Shown: piece by piece, positions 1-12,114 of the stretch | How the letters are laid out: each line of letters starts with the position of its first letter | Numbering within the stretch: position 1 is the stretch's first letter | From: Branchiostoma floridae | Lineage: Eukaryota > Chordata > Leptocardii > Amphioxiformes > Branchiostomatidae | Length of the DNA stretch: 64,000 nt | Assembly (NCBI RefSeq): GCF_000003815.2 | Contig: NC_049992.1 | Coordinates: 12,678,354 to 12,742,353 of the forward strand | Reading direction: 5' to 3' | Program-made: the position numbers and the translations under genes | Notes under the pieces: generated by a model | Seen by the model: the letters and a program-made list of their open reading frames with translations, nothing else | Database searches by the model: none | Told to the model about the DNA's origin: nothing

Positions 1-1041
1 CGCATGCATAATTCTAGATGAATAAATAAGGAAAGGGTAGTGTTGCAGTGGTTAGGAAATGTAAATATTCTACAATCTTACTATACAGTTATGGAACAGA
101 CAACCATCTTAATTACATGATTATATCTACTACGCCCTACGGAAACAAGATTACGGGTGTTGATTGGAAGAGTTCCCCAACATGATTGAAATCGAAAAAT
201 TGAGAAGAAATTTCCTCGGTAGCATTAAGTGCAGTTTCACATTAATATTCATTGTCACTGCGACTTCCTTTCCACGGGTCAGAATATCCGGAGAGGTTAT
301 TTTAGGCGTAGCATGTATAGGGCGAAGATAATTGCCAATCTTTTCCAACAGGAGAAAAAAATAGTCATCATACAGGCCCCTGTGCTGTAGTAACGCCTAT
401 TGCTATATATTCACCATCTAAATGTTGAAGGATATTACATCCTGCCGCCGGCAATTTGGAGTGAAGATGTCACCTTGGAGGAATGACAAGAACCTTCAGC
501 TTGGCTTATTGCAGATAAGTGCTTGCAAGGCATTACCCTGGACTGCGGGAGGGAGTCATTTGATTGGTTGTGAGCATACCTAAGTGGATCCTTCAATGTT
601 GTCACTACGCACACAGTCCTTGGACTTTGTGACATTACATGTACCGTGCATGCAAAGCCAGTATTTGGAAATTTCAAACGCAAAAACACTTGAAGTTGAT
701 CATTAAACTTGATATCTTTATGAAGGTTAGGCATCCAGCTAAGGCAATGCTATCTCAGGCTACAATATCCAGCCACAAAGCTCCTCTTCAGTGTTACTGG
801 AATGAACTGGCAGAGCAAATCAACACAAAGTCACACATGTAACGTGTCACTACAAAAGCCGGAGGAACTATCCTAACAAGATTTAAATATCGGATATTTA
901 CCTACGACCATCAATTGTTAGTGACTTTGATATGCTCAACCGTTTTTTTTTTCAGTCACATATCAAAAGTCCGGAAGTAATATACATAATTTGTACTGAA
1001 ATAAAATTTAGTATTCTACATACTGTATTTTCTTAATTCAG
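1..1041. other. Upstream intron/flank of the receptor, no coding exon seen
   Basis: I searched for TM1/TM2-like coding next to splice sites and found none. The stretch holds one copy of a 19-base motif (720-738) that recurs at 4250-4268 and 60116-60134. It is probably intron belonging to the receptor gene, since the exon at 1042 begins inside a codon. Confidence 0.5.
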
Positions 1042-2040
1042 AGTACCAGTTTGGTGACTTCATGTGCAGGTTGACGGCACTGATTCAGGGCCTGTCTGTG
1101 GCAGCGTCCATCTACACACTTACCGCCATAGCTGCGGACAGGTACGTTATATTCAATCCTCTCAAAGACATACACCCAACCACAATAATTGACGTATATA
1201 TGTAGATGTTTACATTTTATTCTATCCCCATGGTTGCTTCAATAACTTTTATTCAGTATAAGGAGATTGCTTTATACCTTCTATGGTATATTTCCACTTA
1301 GATACAAGGCGATCCTGTTCCCACATGACGGTCCGATGAGCATAGATACCATGAAGAAGGTTCTGGTATCTATCTGGGTCGCGTCTCTTGTGGTCATGGT
1401 CCCCCAGGTCTTCGTCATCCAAGTAAGGGACTCGTCATTCATGATTCAAGATCAACACGTGGACCGGTGTGTGGAGGTATGGCCGGACCTAGTGTACAAG
1501 AAGATCTACTCTGTGACAGTTGTTATGCTGATCTACATCTTGCCGCTCATGGTGATGAGCTTCCTGTACGTCCGCATAGCTAAGAAGATCTGGTTCCAGG
1601 CGGATCTGCAGAGAGGTAGCGGCAGCGACACCGTGCGGAGGAGGGAGTTCATCGGCTCCGTCCCCAAGAGACGGAAACGCGTCATCAAGATGCTGATCGT
1701 GGTGGTGACGCTGTTCATGGTGTCCTGGCTGCCGCTGTACACCTGCTGGATGCTCGATGAGTTCGGCAACATGCCCAACTGGCAGGTGGAGATTGTCCAC
1801 CAGTACGTGTACCCATTCGCGCACTGGCTCTCGTACTTCAACAGCTGCGTGAACCCCATCGTGTACGGACTGTTCAACCGGGACATTCGCAAGAACGTGG
1901 ACTGGGGGAAGTTCAGCCTGATGACCCGGAGCACCATCACCACGGACACCCGCTGCCGGTCGAGGCGGAGGGAGAACCACCAAAGTCCAGCCGAGCAGAT
2001 CTGTGCTTGCGTGGAGCTACAAATGGAGACGGCACTATAG
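1042..2040 (+). CDS. Neuropeptide GPCR, NPFF/RFamide-receptor-like (3' part, TM3 to C-terminus)
   Basis: Two exons, 1042-1141 and 1302-2040, encode about 278 residues of a class A GPCR. The intron splits the Arg codon of the DRY motif (AG|A), so the joined protein reads D-R-Y. Seen: TM3 Cys (DFMC) and an ECL2 Cys (DRC) for the usual disulphide; TM3 stretch LIQGLSVAASIYTLTAIA, close to the 'QGxSVAAS' signature I know from NPFF receptors; a basic third loop (VPKRRKRVIK); TM6 VSWLP in place of the usual CWxP; TM7 FAHWLSYFNSCVNPIVY with NPxxY. The C-tail is about 55 residues, ending at TAG 2038-2040. TM1, TM2 and the N-terminus are absent from 1-1041, so the 5' exons lie upstream. By family it is a plasma-membrane receptor for a neuropeptide, probably of RFamide type; the ligand is not shown. 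Receptor class is sure, NPFF subfamily moderately so (SIFamide, QRFP or GnIH-type receptors are alternatives). Confidence 0.85.
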
Positions 2041-2282
2041 CCATGACTGTGGACGATGTAACTGTGTATATTTGATAAAAGCCCAGGGTGCCAGTAAGAA
2101 AAAAAATCAATCCATGAAGGTGTACGAACAATTATGTCAACGCACCTTGAAACGATTCATATTTTCATAAAAACAGTGCATATTACGATAGACACTTCTT
2201 TGAGTCAGTTAAAGTTCTGATAAATGCATGATTTACTTCAAGCCTAGCTGTTCTAAGACAGATAGGAATGGGCAAGGAAAAA

Positions 2283-2288
2283 AATAAA
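2283..2288 (+). terminator. Poly(A) signal candidate of the receptor gene
   Basis: AATAAA about 240 bases after the receptor stop codon, in an A-rich stretch. Position is reasonable; no transcript evidence. Confidence 0.4.
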
Positions 2289-2530
2289 TAAAAAGGATAC
2301 TAAGTTATACATAGAATCCAGACCCCAAGCTGACGATGTGATCATGATGCGTTTTTTTTAAGTTTTCTGATTTTACCCTGTTTCTATTTTGTCGGAATAT
2401 GATACAACCAGGTCACATTTATCCAATTGTTACCCAAAGGAGACCAGAAGTGAAATGAAATAGAAAGACTAGCAACTGCACGCACGTGTGCGACGTAGCT
2501 ATATACTATGCGCCCGACGACCTATGCCCC

Positions 2531-2568
2531 CCCCCCATACATACATACATACACACAAGTACACAAGT

Positions 2569-2599
<31 letters not shown>

Positions 2600-2855
2600 A
2601 GCACACACACCACTCCAAACCACACACACCAAACAACGAGGTGCGACCTACCCTCGAAGAGGAAGCGGTGTGAGGGTAGCACTCCAGATCTGTACGTTTT
2701 GCGTGTGCCAGCATGAGTGTGGATGTGGATGTATGTATGTGCGTGTGCATGTGTGTGTGTGTGCGTGTGTGTGTGTGTGCGCGCGCGCTCGTGTATGTGT
2801 GTGTGTGTATAAGTGACAGCATATGTGTGATGTATGAGCGGGAGTGTGCATCAGT

Positions 2856-2907
<52 letters not shown>

Positions 2908-2965
2908 GTGTGTGTTTGTGCGTGTGTGCGTGCGTGTGACTGTGTGTTTGTGTGCGCGATCTTGC
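2531..2965. repeat. Opposed CA and GT microsatellite arrays
   Basis: 2531-2640 holds a C run, ATAC repeats and a (CA)n tract; 2720-2965 holds (GT)n, GTAT and GCGC-rich alternating purine-pyrimidine tracts on the same strand. The two arms are complementary, about 80 bases apart, and can fold back or form Z-DNA. His/Thr- or Cys/Val-rich open frames here are repeat translations, not genes. Confidence 0.9.
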
Positions 2966-5082
2966 GCGCGTGCATGTTGATTGAGTGTGTCATTTGTGAT
3001 CAGCTTGTGTCCTTTGTGCTGTGTGAGTGAAAAAGCGTTAAGTGGTCGAATGTTACATCGGAAAAGAGTGAGTTCATATACTGTGCGTGTAAATGTGTAT
3101 GTATGTGGGCATACACGTGTACGTGTCTTTGCACATAACGTAAAATCACGTGTCGTTTTTCTGTGCGTTTACCCGTATAATTTGTGAACGACATATTTAT
3201 GGCTATTGTTCAACTCAGATAACTTGTATCAATTATGTGTATGGATGCGTTGAGTTCATTTTGCGTACATGTTTTAATGTGTGCACTATAGATGATGTTT
3301 ACTTCTGTTTAATGTACCGTCTGCTAGTTCAGAATGGTATTTGTCAAAAAATGAACACTTTTTGATGTTATATGATCAATGTCATACGTTTCCCCACTTA
3401 AGCTTTTTCTATATGTTGTACAAAATTACTTGAAGGTTACTATACGTTATGTTTATACTTTGTGTCCTGACATCTGTAGTGTAAACGCAGTGATTGAGCT
3501 TATCTATAACTTGCGTCGTCATATATAATTCGAAGTCTTCAAACATACTGTATGAGTAATGTCGAGACAAAAAATGGGCTTTGTTATAAACTTCTAAACG
3601 TTTTTAAAGCTCGATGCTCGCTTTATCACATTCAAACTAATTTTCAAGCAAATATGGTATCAAAGCCGGTCAAGAAGTACAGCTGGCCAAAGGGTGCCAG
3701 CCATCGCGGTGGGCAGCTAACACGCTTTGGCCAGCTATACTCATTGGCCAGCTTTGATATTATATTATGTCATAGGCAAATCTGCCTGGACATTACATCC
3801 AATTCTCTTTTCCTGTTGTTAAAGCAATGTGTAGCATAGAAATCCCGATCTTTTGTGGCTGCGTATCTTGTGATTGCAACAGAGTACTCCTATGCTACAT
3901 GAGGATTATTTCCCTTCTCGTTATGTTGTGTTCAAGTTTGTCATATAGTTTTGATGAAAAAACCACTAGCGGTGAAATAAAAGGGCTGTCCTGAAGATGT
4001 GTACGTTTTCAAATCTGTTTGGGATGCATGTGATGACAACAGCTGCATGAGTATGTGACATGATGTGTGGATCTGTACTCGACGCCGGGTTTGAGGTTTG
4101 GATAATCCATCATTTTTTTTTTTTAGAAATCTCCATTTTCACCTGTCCAGATGATGGATGCCATGGTCCAGACAGAAGCTCTGTGCATTATTCGATTTTG
4201 AGTCATTTATCATCTCAGCTTTTGTAGAATAAGGAGGGCCTTTGCGTGGATGAAGGTTAGACATCCAGGTAATAAGATCCCAGATCTCTTAAGTCCCACT
4301 GACGAAAGATACTCATCATATTGGATGCTATCTGAAACGTCTGGCCGTTTCCATACAAAAATTCAGTTGCTTGAATAACTGCTTTTTGGTGTAGCTATAG
4401 GGAATGCCTTTATACCTTAGGTTGAATACGTAATACATGGATATTACGTAACCCTTTTACCGATGTCCTGTATATGATAAGGGTCATTCACTGAACCATA
4501 TATTACGTAGCTTTTAAAGGTGTCTTGCATATATGGGGTACATTCAAACCCTTAAGTGGCAGAACGTCACATCATATTTATTGTTCTCTATAAAACAAAG
4601 ATGAAGATCTGAAGTATCTGTGCCGCCTATTCTAATGGCTGGGTAGCTTTTTAAATTTTAGGGTTAAAAGAGTCCCCTTGCGATTTTAACAAAACTACAG
4701 CCGTATTCGCCTAAAACATCATCAATCAACGACGTGGATCACAACTATTTCTACGTCATCAAAATGGAGGCAAAGAACTGACCAGCAACCAATGGAGTGC
4801 CATGATTTCTTAGCTTTGTGGCATGACTAAGCCTAAGCCTGGCAGAGTATTTCAGCATCATCTGGACCCAACTATTACAGTCATGTCATCAATTCAAATC
4901 GGGGTGTAAGAAGCACAGTTGCTTATACCTTGATTCCTTCCGCGAGCGATGTCACGCCAGGCTCCCATATACCTGAACTGACATAACGTTAATGTCCGAC
5001 TTCAAAATGTTTCTGAAATACTCAGCGACCAATGGGCTGGGTTAGTTTACACACTGACCACCATAAAAGCTGTACTATCCCA
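2966..5082. other. Non-coding stretch with one MITE remnant
   Basis: A/T-rich sequence without convincing exons. It holds a foldback remnant at about 3655-3770 and a second copy of the 19-base repeat at 4250-4268. Otherwise I see nothing. Confidence 0.5.
3655..3770. mobile_element. MITE remnant (core of the 'GTATCAAAGC' family)
   Basis: Inverted arms GGTATCAAAGCCGGTCAAG and GGCCAGCTTTGATATTA match the inner parts of the elements at 7927-8095 and 24340-24495, but the outer TCTCCAAGCAGA ends are missing. Confidence 0.6.
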
Positions 5083-6895
5083 AATGTGCTCTATCCCAAA
5101 AGCGCTTTTAGGATAGAAGCACTTCTGGGATAAGCCTGCATCCTAAATGTGCTTCTATCCTAAAAGCGCTCTAAACCTGAGCGCAGTCAGGATATCCCAG
5201 ACGCGCTTCTTTGTCGCCGTCAGTCATGGTGATTGACAGGACCGCAAGCGGTGATTGTTTCCATATTTGGTTCGACCTCGCGATCGCGAGACGTCGCGAC
5301 AGTCTACTTGCAATAATTGCGCTGAATGCTGGCTGATGTGCGAATTCCACCATTTAGAGTCATTTATTCAAGACATCTTGTTTCTGAAATAAAAGCATGG
5401 AGGGACTGAATGTGATGATTTATATCTGCAACAGTCTTTTTAGTTAGTGATGAAATTTCTCAAAGCCCTGTCCTACTGTATAGTAGCTTTTATTTCTCCT
5501 TCATGGATATGAAAAGAAAAAATGGCAAATCTTCTAATGGAAGTTATCTTTATTGCAAGTAAATGCACAGAGGTAATTATATACTGCTAAATACAATATG
5601 TATACAGTGTACACAGATAATGGGACATTTATCAAACTTAATTCCATGCAGATTAAACACTATTTTGTCCTTTTGATTCTCACTATATGATTTTCATCAA
5701 TCTAATTGTGCACGGAAGACACAGAAAGCAATTCTCAATAGTGCATCCTAACATGTACTACAAAATGTACCATATAAAATGTATTACAAAATGTACCATA
5801 ATAAAACATGATGACAGTCAGTGAAAACGTCCAGCTGCACATTGATCAATTCCCCAAGCCATTCAGTTCCCAGGTTGTATTCTATTGCAAAAGTGCTTCT
5901 GGGATAGAAGCAGATGTTCTTCTAACAAGAAAAGTATCTTGTCGTCTATCCTAAAAAGCGCTTCTGGGATAAAATGTTCTTCTATCCCAAAAGCGCTTCT
6001 GGGATATCCAGAATACGTCGCAAGCGAAGGAGCGCATTCTCGATATCCTAGAAGCGCTTTTGGGATAGAAGCACATTTGGGATAGATCTGCATCCAAAAT
6101 CTGCGTCTATCCTAAAAGCGCTTCTAGGATATCTAGAACACGTCGCAAACGAAGGAGCGCATTCTGGATATCCTGAATGCGCTCCTGTCGAAGGCGGCCG
6201 ACATCTGTCTTCTCCTGTGCAGGTTGACTTTGTTAATGGTTTGCTGAATTTCAGCTTCTGGTTTTGTTTCGAACTATCGAACCGGAGATAGTGATACTAC
6301 CTCGGTGTGTTGGGTCCATGCAGTCAACACGTCACGAGAAAATGGCAGCGGTCACTTCTGGCGATTGTTTACACCAAAGTTTCCATATTTAGTTCGACCT
6401 CGCGACACCTGCCGTAATCTACGTGATGGAAATCCGCAGTTTATAAAGCAAGCGCTGAACCTAGATTTTACGTGATTATGTGAGGGTTAGATCGGGCCAC
6501 GGAGTCCCCAAAAATGATTTGGTTTATGCAAACTACGTTGATTTGGTGTAAGTATATGCGATCTTCTATCACAATCAAACCCGGAAGTGACCTCGTGGGA
6601 GAACAAAGATGGCGGCCTCAGGTTGACTACGAAAAATCACATACAAGATAGTCTCCGCCTCCTAAGATATTAAGCTCCTCCCACAAGTGCACGTTCTGGA
6701 TAAACACGTCGGCTTATCCTGAATGCGCTCCGACAGAAGCGCATTCAGGATATCCAGAATGCGCTCCTCGCTTGCGACGTGTTCTGGATATCCCATAAGC
6801 GCTTTTAGGATAGAAGCACATTTTGGATGCCGGTCTATCCTAAAAGCGCTTCTATCCTAAAAGCGCTTTTAGGATAGACGACATTCTAGGATGTA
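5083..6895. mobile_element. Palindrome-rich foldback element with three GCGC-centred arrays
   Basis: Three clusters (5083-5200, 5885-6190, 6690-6895) are built from variants of a palindromic unit centred on AAAAGCGCTTTT and flanked by TATCC/GGATA; 6851-6878 is a perfect 28-base palindrome. The block with ACACGTCGCAAACGAAGGAG at about 6130-6190 recurs inverted at about 6710-6785, so the last two clusters behave as long complex terminal inverted repeats around a spacer of about 500 bases (6190-6690). A further pair of related segments, 'TTCCATATTTGGTTCGACCTC' -like, lies at about 5260 and 6380. No transposase frame is present, so it is non-autonomous. The family name is unknown to me. Confidence 0.7.
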
Positions 6896-7926
6896 ACAAG
6901 GCCGCTAGAACAAGAACTTGTGGCCATCTACCGCTTGCTTGTTGGCTCCAGCGCCATCTCGATGACGTAGTTTGTGTCCAGTGAATGACGAATATCGAAT
7001 CGTTGTACATCGTACGTTGCTGCCACGAGATGAATGAAGTAAGTAAACAGAGTTTATATTTTCCAGAGGATTTGTTGATGCAAGAATGTTTTTAAAGCAA
7101 ATCAAATCAAATCAAATCACACAATGTTATAGAGATCAGTTTAAAAAATCCATCTGTTTCCCTCTTCGATTATAGGAATGCCCAACAGTCAAAATTCACC
7201 TGCGAAGCAATGGTCATCCGTCCATCTGCGAATCTTTTGATTCTATACAGTATTACTTTCATCGACTGCCTGTCAAATTCTACAGTTCTTTGTTGTTGTT
7301 TTTTGTTAAAGGAAGAGGAGCGCTACCTAACGATTTCCGTTGGAGTTACAGGCTTTAAGTCTTCAAAATTGAATGGCAGGGCCATCCTTTACTTCCCATC
7401 ATGGCAGGACCAATCCTTATTCTCCAAGTAGATGTCGAAGGAGGCTAAATCTTTACAAACCCCTATTCCTAGCTGCTCTTATGAGGAAGCAGTTTAGCGT
7501 AAACAAGGACAGCTAGAAAAACGAAATGATCTGGCTTCCTCAATATCTGATTAGAGATTATATTTGTCCACATTTCTGTGGCTTTGGCCATAATGCTAAC
7601 ACAGCCGGAAATTAGGGGACAAACTCTGCATTATTTCTTCATCAGAACGCCCACTCCAGTTTTCTTAGTTGCTGTGCACTTTGGAGGTCGCCGTTTGCAA
7701 TTCACTAAACTCCCGCCTGGAGGTGCAGTTTTGACGCGCTGAAAGTGCCTTCGAAGTCAGACATTAATCTTTTTAACGTTGATAATTTGAAGTTACAGAG
7801 TGATGCGGATTCGAAGCGATTATCACTTATCAAATAATGCTTACATCCTGTTGTTCTTCCAAGGTATTTAATCTTTACCGTGAAGATCTTGCTTTAACTC
7901 TGCAGATTTTTGTATTAGCTAAATGT
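6896..7926. other. Non-coding stretch
   Basis: Holds a short AAATC microsatellite at about 7097-7118. No splice-supported exon or repeat family recognised. Confidence 0.4.
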
Positions 7927-8095
7927 AGTCTCCAAGCAGACCCTACGGTGTCATAGAGATAGTATCAAAGCTGGTCAAGGAGTATAGCCGGCCAAAGGGA
8001 GTCAAACGGGCCCCGGAGTGCCAGCTATACTCCTTTGGCAGCTTTGATACTATCTCTAAGGCACCGTAGGTTTTGCTTGGAGACTAAGCAGATAC
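7927..8095. mobile_element. MITE, family 'AGTCTCCAAGCA'
   Basis: A 169-base element with terminal inverted repeats of about 47 bases, starting AGTCTCCAAGCAGACC and ending in the complement. Arms continue through CTACGGTG and GATAGTATCAAAGCTG. Copies or relics of the same family lie at 24340-24495 and 3655-3770. I see no clear target duplication and no coding sequence. Confidence 0.85.
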
Positions 8096-9599
8096 AAATT
8101 AAGTCAAGTCAAGTGTTGTGTTTAATCACCGATCACGTTGCAACTGAAACTGTACGGTAACCTAAAGTGTGATAATGCCAAACACGCCTTTTGATGTCTA
8201 CACATGACAACCTGTACAGGTGAATGTGACAAACACTTAATAACTAGTGTCCACGTGGATGCTTTTATGTTTGACATTTTTGATAGAAATCCATTAGATT
8301 AGAAAGATGGAGTGTCCACGTGAACGTGTATGCAACACGAGTTGGTGGAGAGCATTAGGAAATGCAAGCTTAAGCAGGCGCCTGTTGAGTGGGACAGAAT
8401 CATTGACAGGTTACAGTGTTGAAGGACAGTAGAGACTGGAGAGATGAAGTCATGAAATGACTACAAGAGAGCTCCGGGTAAGTGTTGAGTATGTTTGACA
8501 TTCTTATCGTTGTCCTTCAAACAGGCCATGACAAATGCATATTGTCATGGCCTGCAGGCGCTACTGTGTTATGTGGACATGTAGTATTTTACTTCGGTCA
8601 TTAGTGATGTCACGTGGTTGAGTCACCTTTCAACCACGCTCCAAGCCGCCATGTTGAAATAAGGCTCCTGGGTTGTACCGTCTCTGAGTGGCCCTGGGCT
8701 TTCCTTGTTCGCTGTCGAGGGGTAAACTGCATATTGAAGTTGTTTTCTTTGTTGGTGCCTTCAATCAACCATGAATAATGGCAATGAAGGAGTATGATAG
8801 GGTTAAACCAGAAACAAACATTAAGATCTGACGTTGAATTCTTATTAAGAAGCAACCACAAAAGAGAGAGAAAAATCACAAAAGAGATGTTGACATTATG
8901 AGGCAATTCATGTCCATTCCTTCTGGTCTATCCTCTGGTTAGTTGTGCAGGTTTCTTACAAGAGGAAACAGAGTGGTCGAGGGTGCAAGTGATGGCAATC
9001 TGTCCCAGACTATGGGACTCTTGTGGCCTCGCGCTGATGACTTGGGACCACCAGCCGATTGCTCGTATTCATTCATCTCGACTCAAACTTGTGGAATGGA
9101 GATACGAGACTTGGCAAGACCCCGCTTTGTTAATTACAGCAAGCTGGAATTGTAGGTGTATAATCATTACTGTACAAAGCTCTATGGGCAACTGCCCGTG
9201 ATTGGTTGTGTGCAAAGTTTTATTTCTCTTCGTTTTTAGCAAATCAGTTTTCATGGTTCCTTTTGGATGAAGAAACTGCGTATTTGGGACCTTTATGACC
9301 GCTCTAATTCAGCGGGCTCCGCTACCACACCTTACTCTACTCATTAGATAGCAGCTGCCAAAGGTGTGATCTATAAATATATGTATCATTATCCATGTGC
9401 AATTTCTGCTTGCTAAGTATACCATAATCAGAGATGGCTCATGAAAATCTTAATTGAACAGTCCTCGCTACCCTTATCGTAAATCTCAACGACCTTTCTC
9501 GGGACAAATGGCCAGAATAACTACTTCCAACTTCACTTATCGAGTAGGGTGACTTGGTCGTTAATGCGTTTGGCTGAAAAACGTGTGCCATTGGGAAGC
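8096..9599. other. Non-coding stretch
   Basis: No exon or clear repeat. Several CACGTG or near-CACGTG sites occur (about 8249, 8310 and 8611), forerunners of the dense array downstream. Confidence 0.4.
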
Positions 9600-10013
9600 C
9601 ACGTGCCTGGTTTCGCACTACTAGCTATTGAAAACGCAGCAAAGCCTGAGGCTGGTCGCTCTGCCTTGACTTCAGAAGTAGAACCAAGGGGTCTCCAAAT
9701 AACGTCATTGAAGAGACCAAATGAGAGTAGGCATGTGACGCTGGTGATGATCACGTGAACAGACGTTTGGCTCTGGTGCTCATATCACGTGAATAGACAC
9801 GTTGCTCTGGTGCTATTCACGTGAAGTTTGGCTCCAAGATGGTGCTCTTATCACGTGAACAGACATGTTGCTCTGGTGCTAATCACGTGTCAACAGATAT
9901 GTGGTTCATGTGCTAATCACGTGAGCAGTCACGTGAACCTGGAGCTAATGAAGAATTACTCTGAGAATTACACTGCAAGATGATTTCATTCCAGTTTATA
10001 CTGGAATCACGTG
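9600..10013. promoter_or_regulatory. CACGTG (E-box) array in a ~33-base tandem repeat
   Basis: Nine CACGTG palindromes start at 9600, 9752, 9786, 9818, 9852, 9884, 9918, 9930 and 10008. Those from 9752 to 9918 are spaced 34, 32, 34, 32 and 34 bases, within a repeat whose linker reads about GAACAGACATGTTGCTCTG. CACGTG is the known site of bHLH-zip factors (USF, MYC/MAX, MITF/TFE). The nearest recognised gene on either side is over 2 kb away. It may be an enhancer or only a minisatellite; sequence alone does not decide. Confidence 0.55.
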
Positions 10014-12114
10014 TCAATGTGTACTAGGTAAATGTAGGATGGCTACACAGCAGAAAAAAAAACAACCTGAAATTCTAGAATCGAACTTAACGTTACCCTT
10101 AGATGGGGTTTTCTAATGCCTGACGGAAAAGTTTTTTTAGCATGCTGATTGAACCGAAGTCGGAATGAGCCCCCTCTCCCCATCAGTGAAGACTGGAGAT
10201 TTTTTTCAGAAATTCAGTCAACACTTGCAACAAAAATTTAAAAAAAAAAGCATAACGGTCGGCAAATTCCGAAAGGGCAATGTGGCTTTTCCTTACAACG
10301 GAACCAGTCACTAAGACTGCCGTGCGTCGAAGTCTGTTGTGTGCTTATCAGGTGGGGTGAATTGCTCACTCCCACTGGACAACCGGAACATGTTTTCAAC
10401 ATGGCGACCTTATCTTTACTGGTGCAGACGAAGTGGGCACAAAGTGAGATTTGGGTTATTTATATTGGAGCCATAAAGGATAGGTATGAAATGAATTACT
10501 TTCATCCCACGGCCATCCTACGTCATTGGACACATCGTTTCCATTATCTTTGTTGCGCACGCCACCACTTTGTTTACAGTGTCCTCAACCGTAATACTAA
10601 AAAAAACTGCATACGACTGGAGATTAGAGCACATTTTGGACTAATAACTATCACGTGGAGCCACGAGAAACCTCTCATTGATGGAATCACCCCCTGACGT
10701 GTTAGCGTGATGCTGGTAAGCATTTTCACAATGCCACTTGGACGGGAAACGGTCAAGCAGGTGTACCGGAGTGTCCTTGACGTGGAGTTTAGTAGTATTA
10801 ATGGTAGGCACATTGCAGCGTGCACTTCAGAGATAAATAATGGAGCTCTGTTGGTGCCTTAAGTTTGTTCAGCATGGCGGCAGGTAAGGGCTTTGCCAGC
10901 ATAAATATCTTCCACAGTGAGGCTCATCAACTTATTACTTTCTTACTTGGATATCGAAGATTCTTATTCACCACTAGCGGGCAGTAACCTCCTAAGGTTT
11001 GGGTAGCTCCAAATTTACCTAATAGAGGCGACTGGACTTACATATACTTCTCGCCGCTAGGTAGCGCTGCGGTAAGAGGAATACGGTCGCAAACGTAACT
11101 GAGTTTGTATCCCCCATCTTGTCCCGGTTCATGACTAGTCGACTGGAGGAGATATATCCTCTTATTTGCCAACATGAGGATACCTTATCACTTGTACAAG
11201 CATGTTTTCTACCCACTAGCTGTTGCATTGTCTATCATTAACTTTATCGAAAAGAAAATATTTCATATTTCAAGAGTTCATTTCATGGTTTATCTAAAAT
11301 TACATGATCTTTAAAAAAATATGTCTAGCCAAGTTGTGCCATATCGTATCTGCATTTAATGTCACTATAATTGAGTTCTAAATGTATTCTAAATTCTCAT
11401 TTCAATCATCATAACGATAACATTACATCAAACCTCTTTCACAACATTGGGTGTACATGTATACATTGGTTATATATGTATAAATGCTAAGCATGGTTGG
11501 ATTGTTTCCAATCAACGTCTCTATAGGTTATTTTTCCATTCATCTTGTCTTCTTGGGGCACTGTTCATTAATATTTTCTCGTTTCCAGATCAGAGAACAT
11601 GTCATTTGATGTTCAACGTAATCTCATCCAAACACTGTTTTATCGGATGACTTTAAATCATACAAGAGAGTGCTAAACTCTGACTAGTTTTTAGCTCAAG
11701 AAGTTGAACGGATTCAAATCTCATTGGGGAAATTCAATCTTTTTGATACTTGATGGACATTGGATATACAAGTATTGGTTGAAATACGGTAGGACTATTG
11801 ACCATAAGGTCTTCTGCTTCCGTCGCAATCTAGATGTAATGCATTTTAAATAAAAGATTGTTGATCAGTTTCTCAGATACATAAATGAACTATAATTCTT
11901 TCGTTCTATGTATTTATTTCTGATGTGTTTAGTTGATTCGATTCTTGAGTTTACTTGGTAGACTCTCCAACTAACATTTCTATACTGTAGGGTACCATGA
12001 CCCGGTACATGGTAGACATATCTGTATGTATTCCTTTATAGTACATTTAACGCAAATACTTCGTGTCCTTCTTTAAGCCCTCAACCCGACTGAGCTGAGT
12101 GAAATTTCTGTTTC
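10014..12114. other. Non-coding stretch 3' of the peptide-precursor gene
   Basis: A/T-rich, no convincing exon. The last 200 bases are probably the 3' UTR of the minus-strand precursor gene. Confidence 0.45.
11913..11918 (-). terminator. Poly(A) signal candidate of the peptide-precursor gene
   Basis: AATAAA on the minus strand about 200 bases past the stop codon at 12115-12117. Confidence 0.4.

Noticed and set aside
1489-1983. Minus-strand open frames opposite the receptor exon
   Set aside because: Shadows of the GPCR coding exon; the Pro/Ala/Gly-rich translation mirrors plus-strand codon use.
2486-3030. Several His/Thr- and Cys/Val-rich open frames on both strands
   Set aside because: Translations of CA/GT microsatellite repeats.
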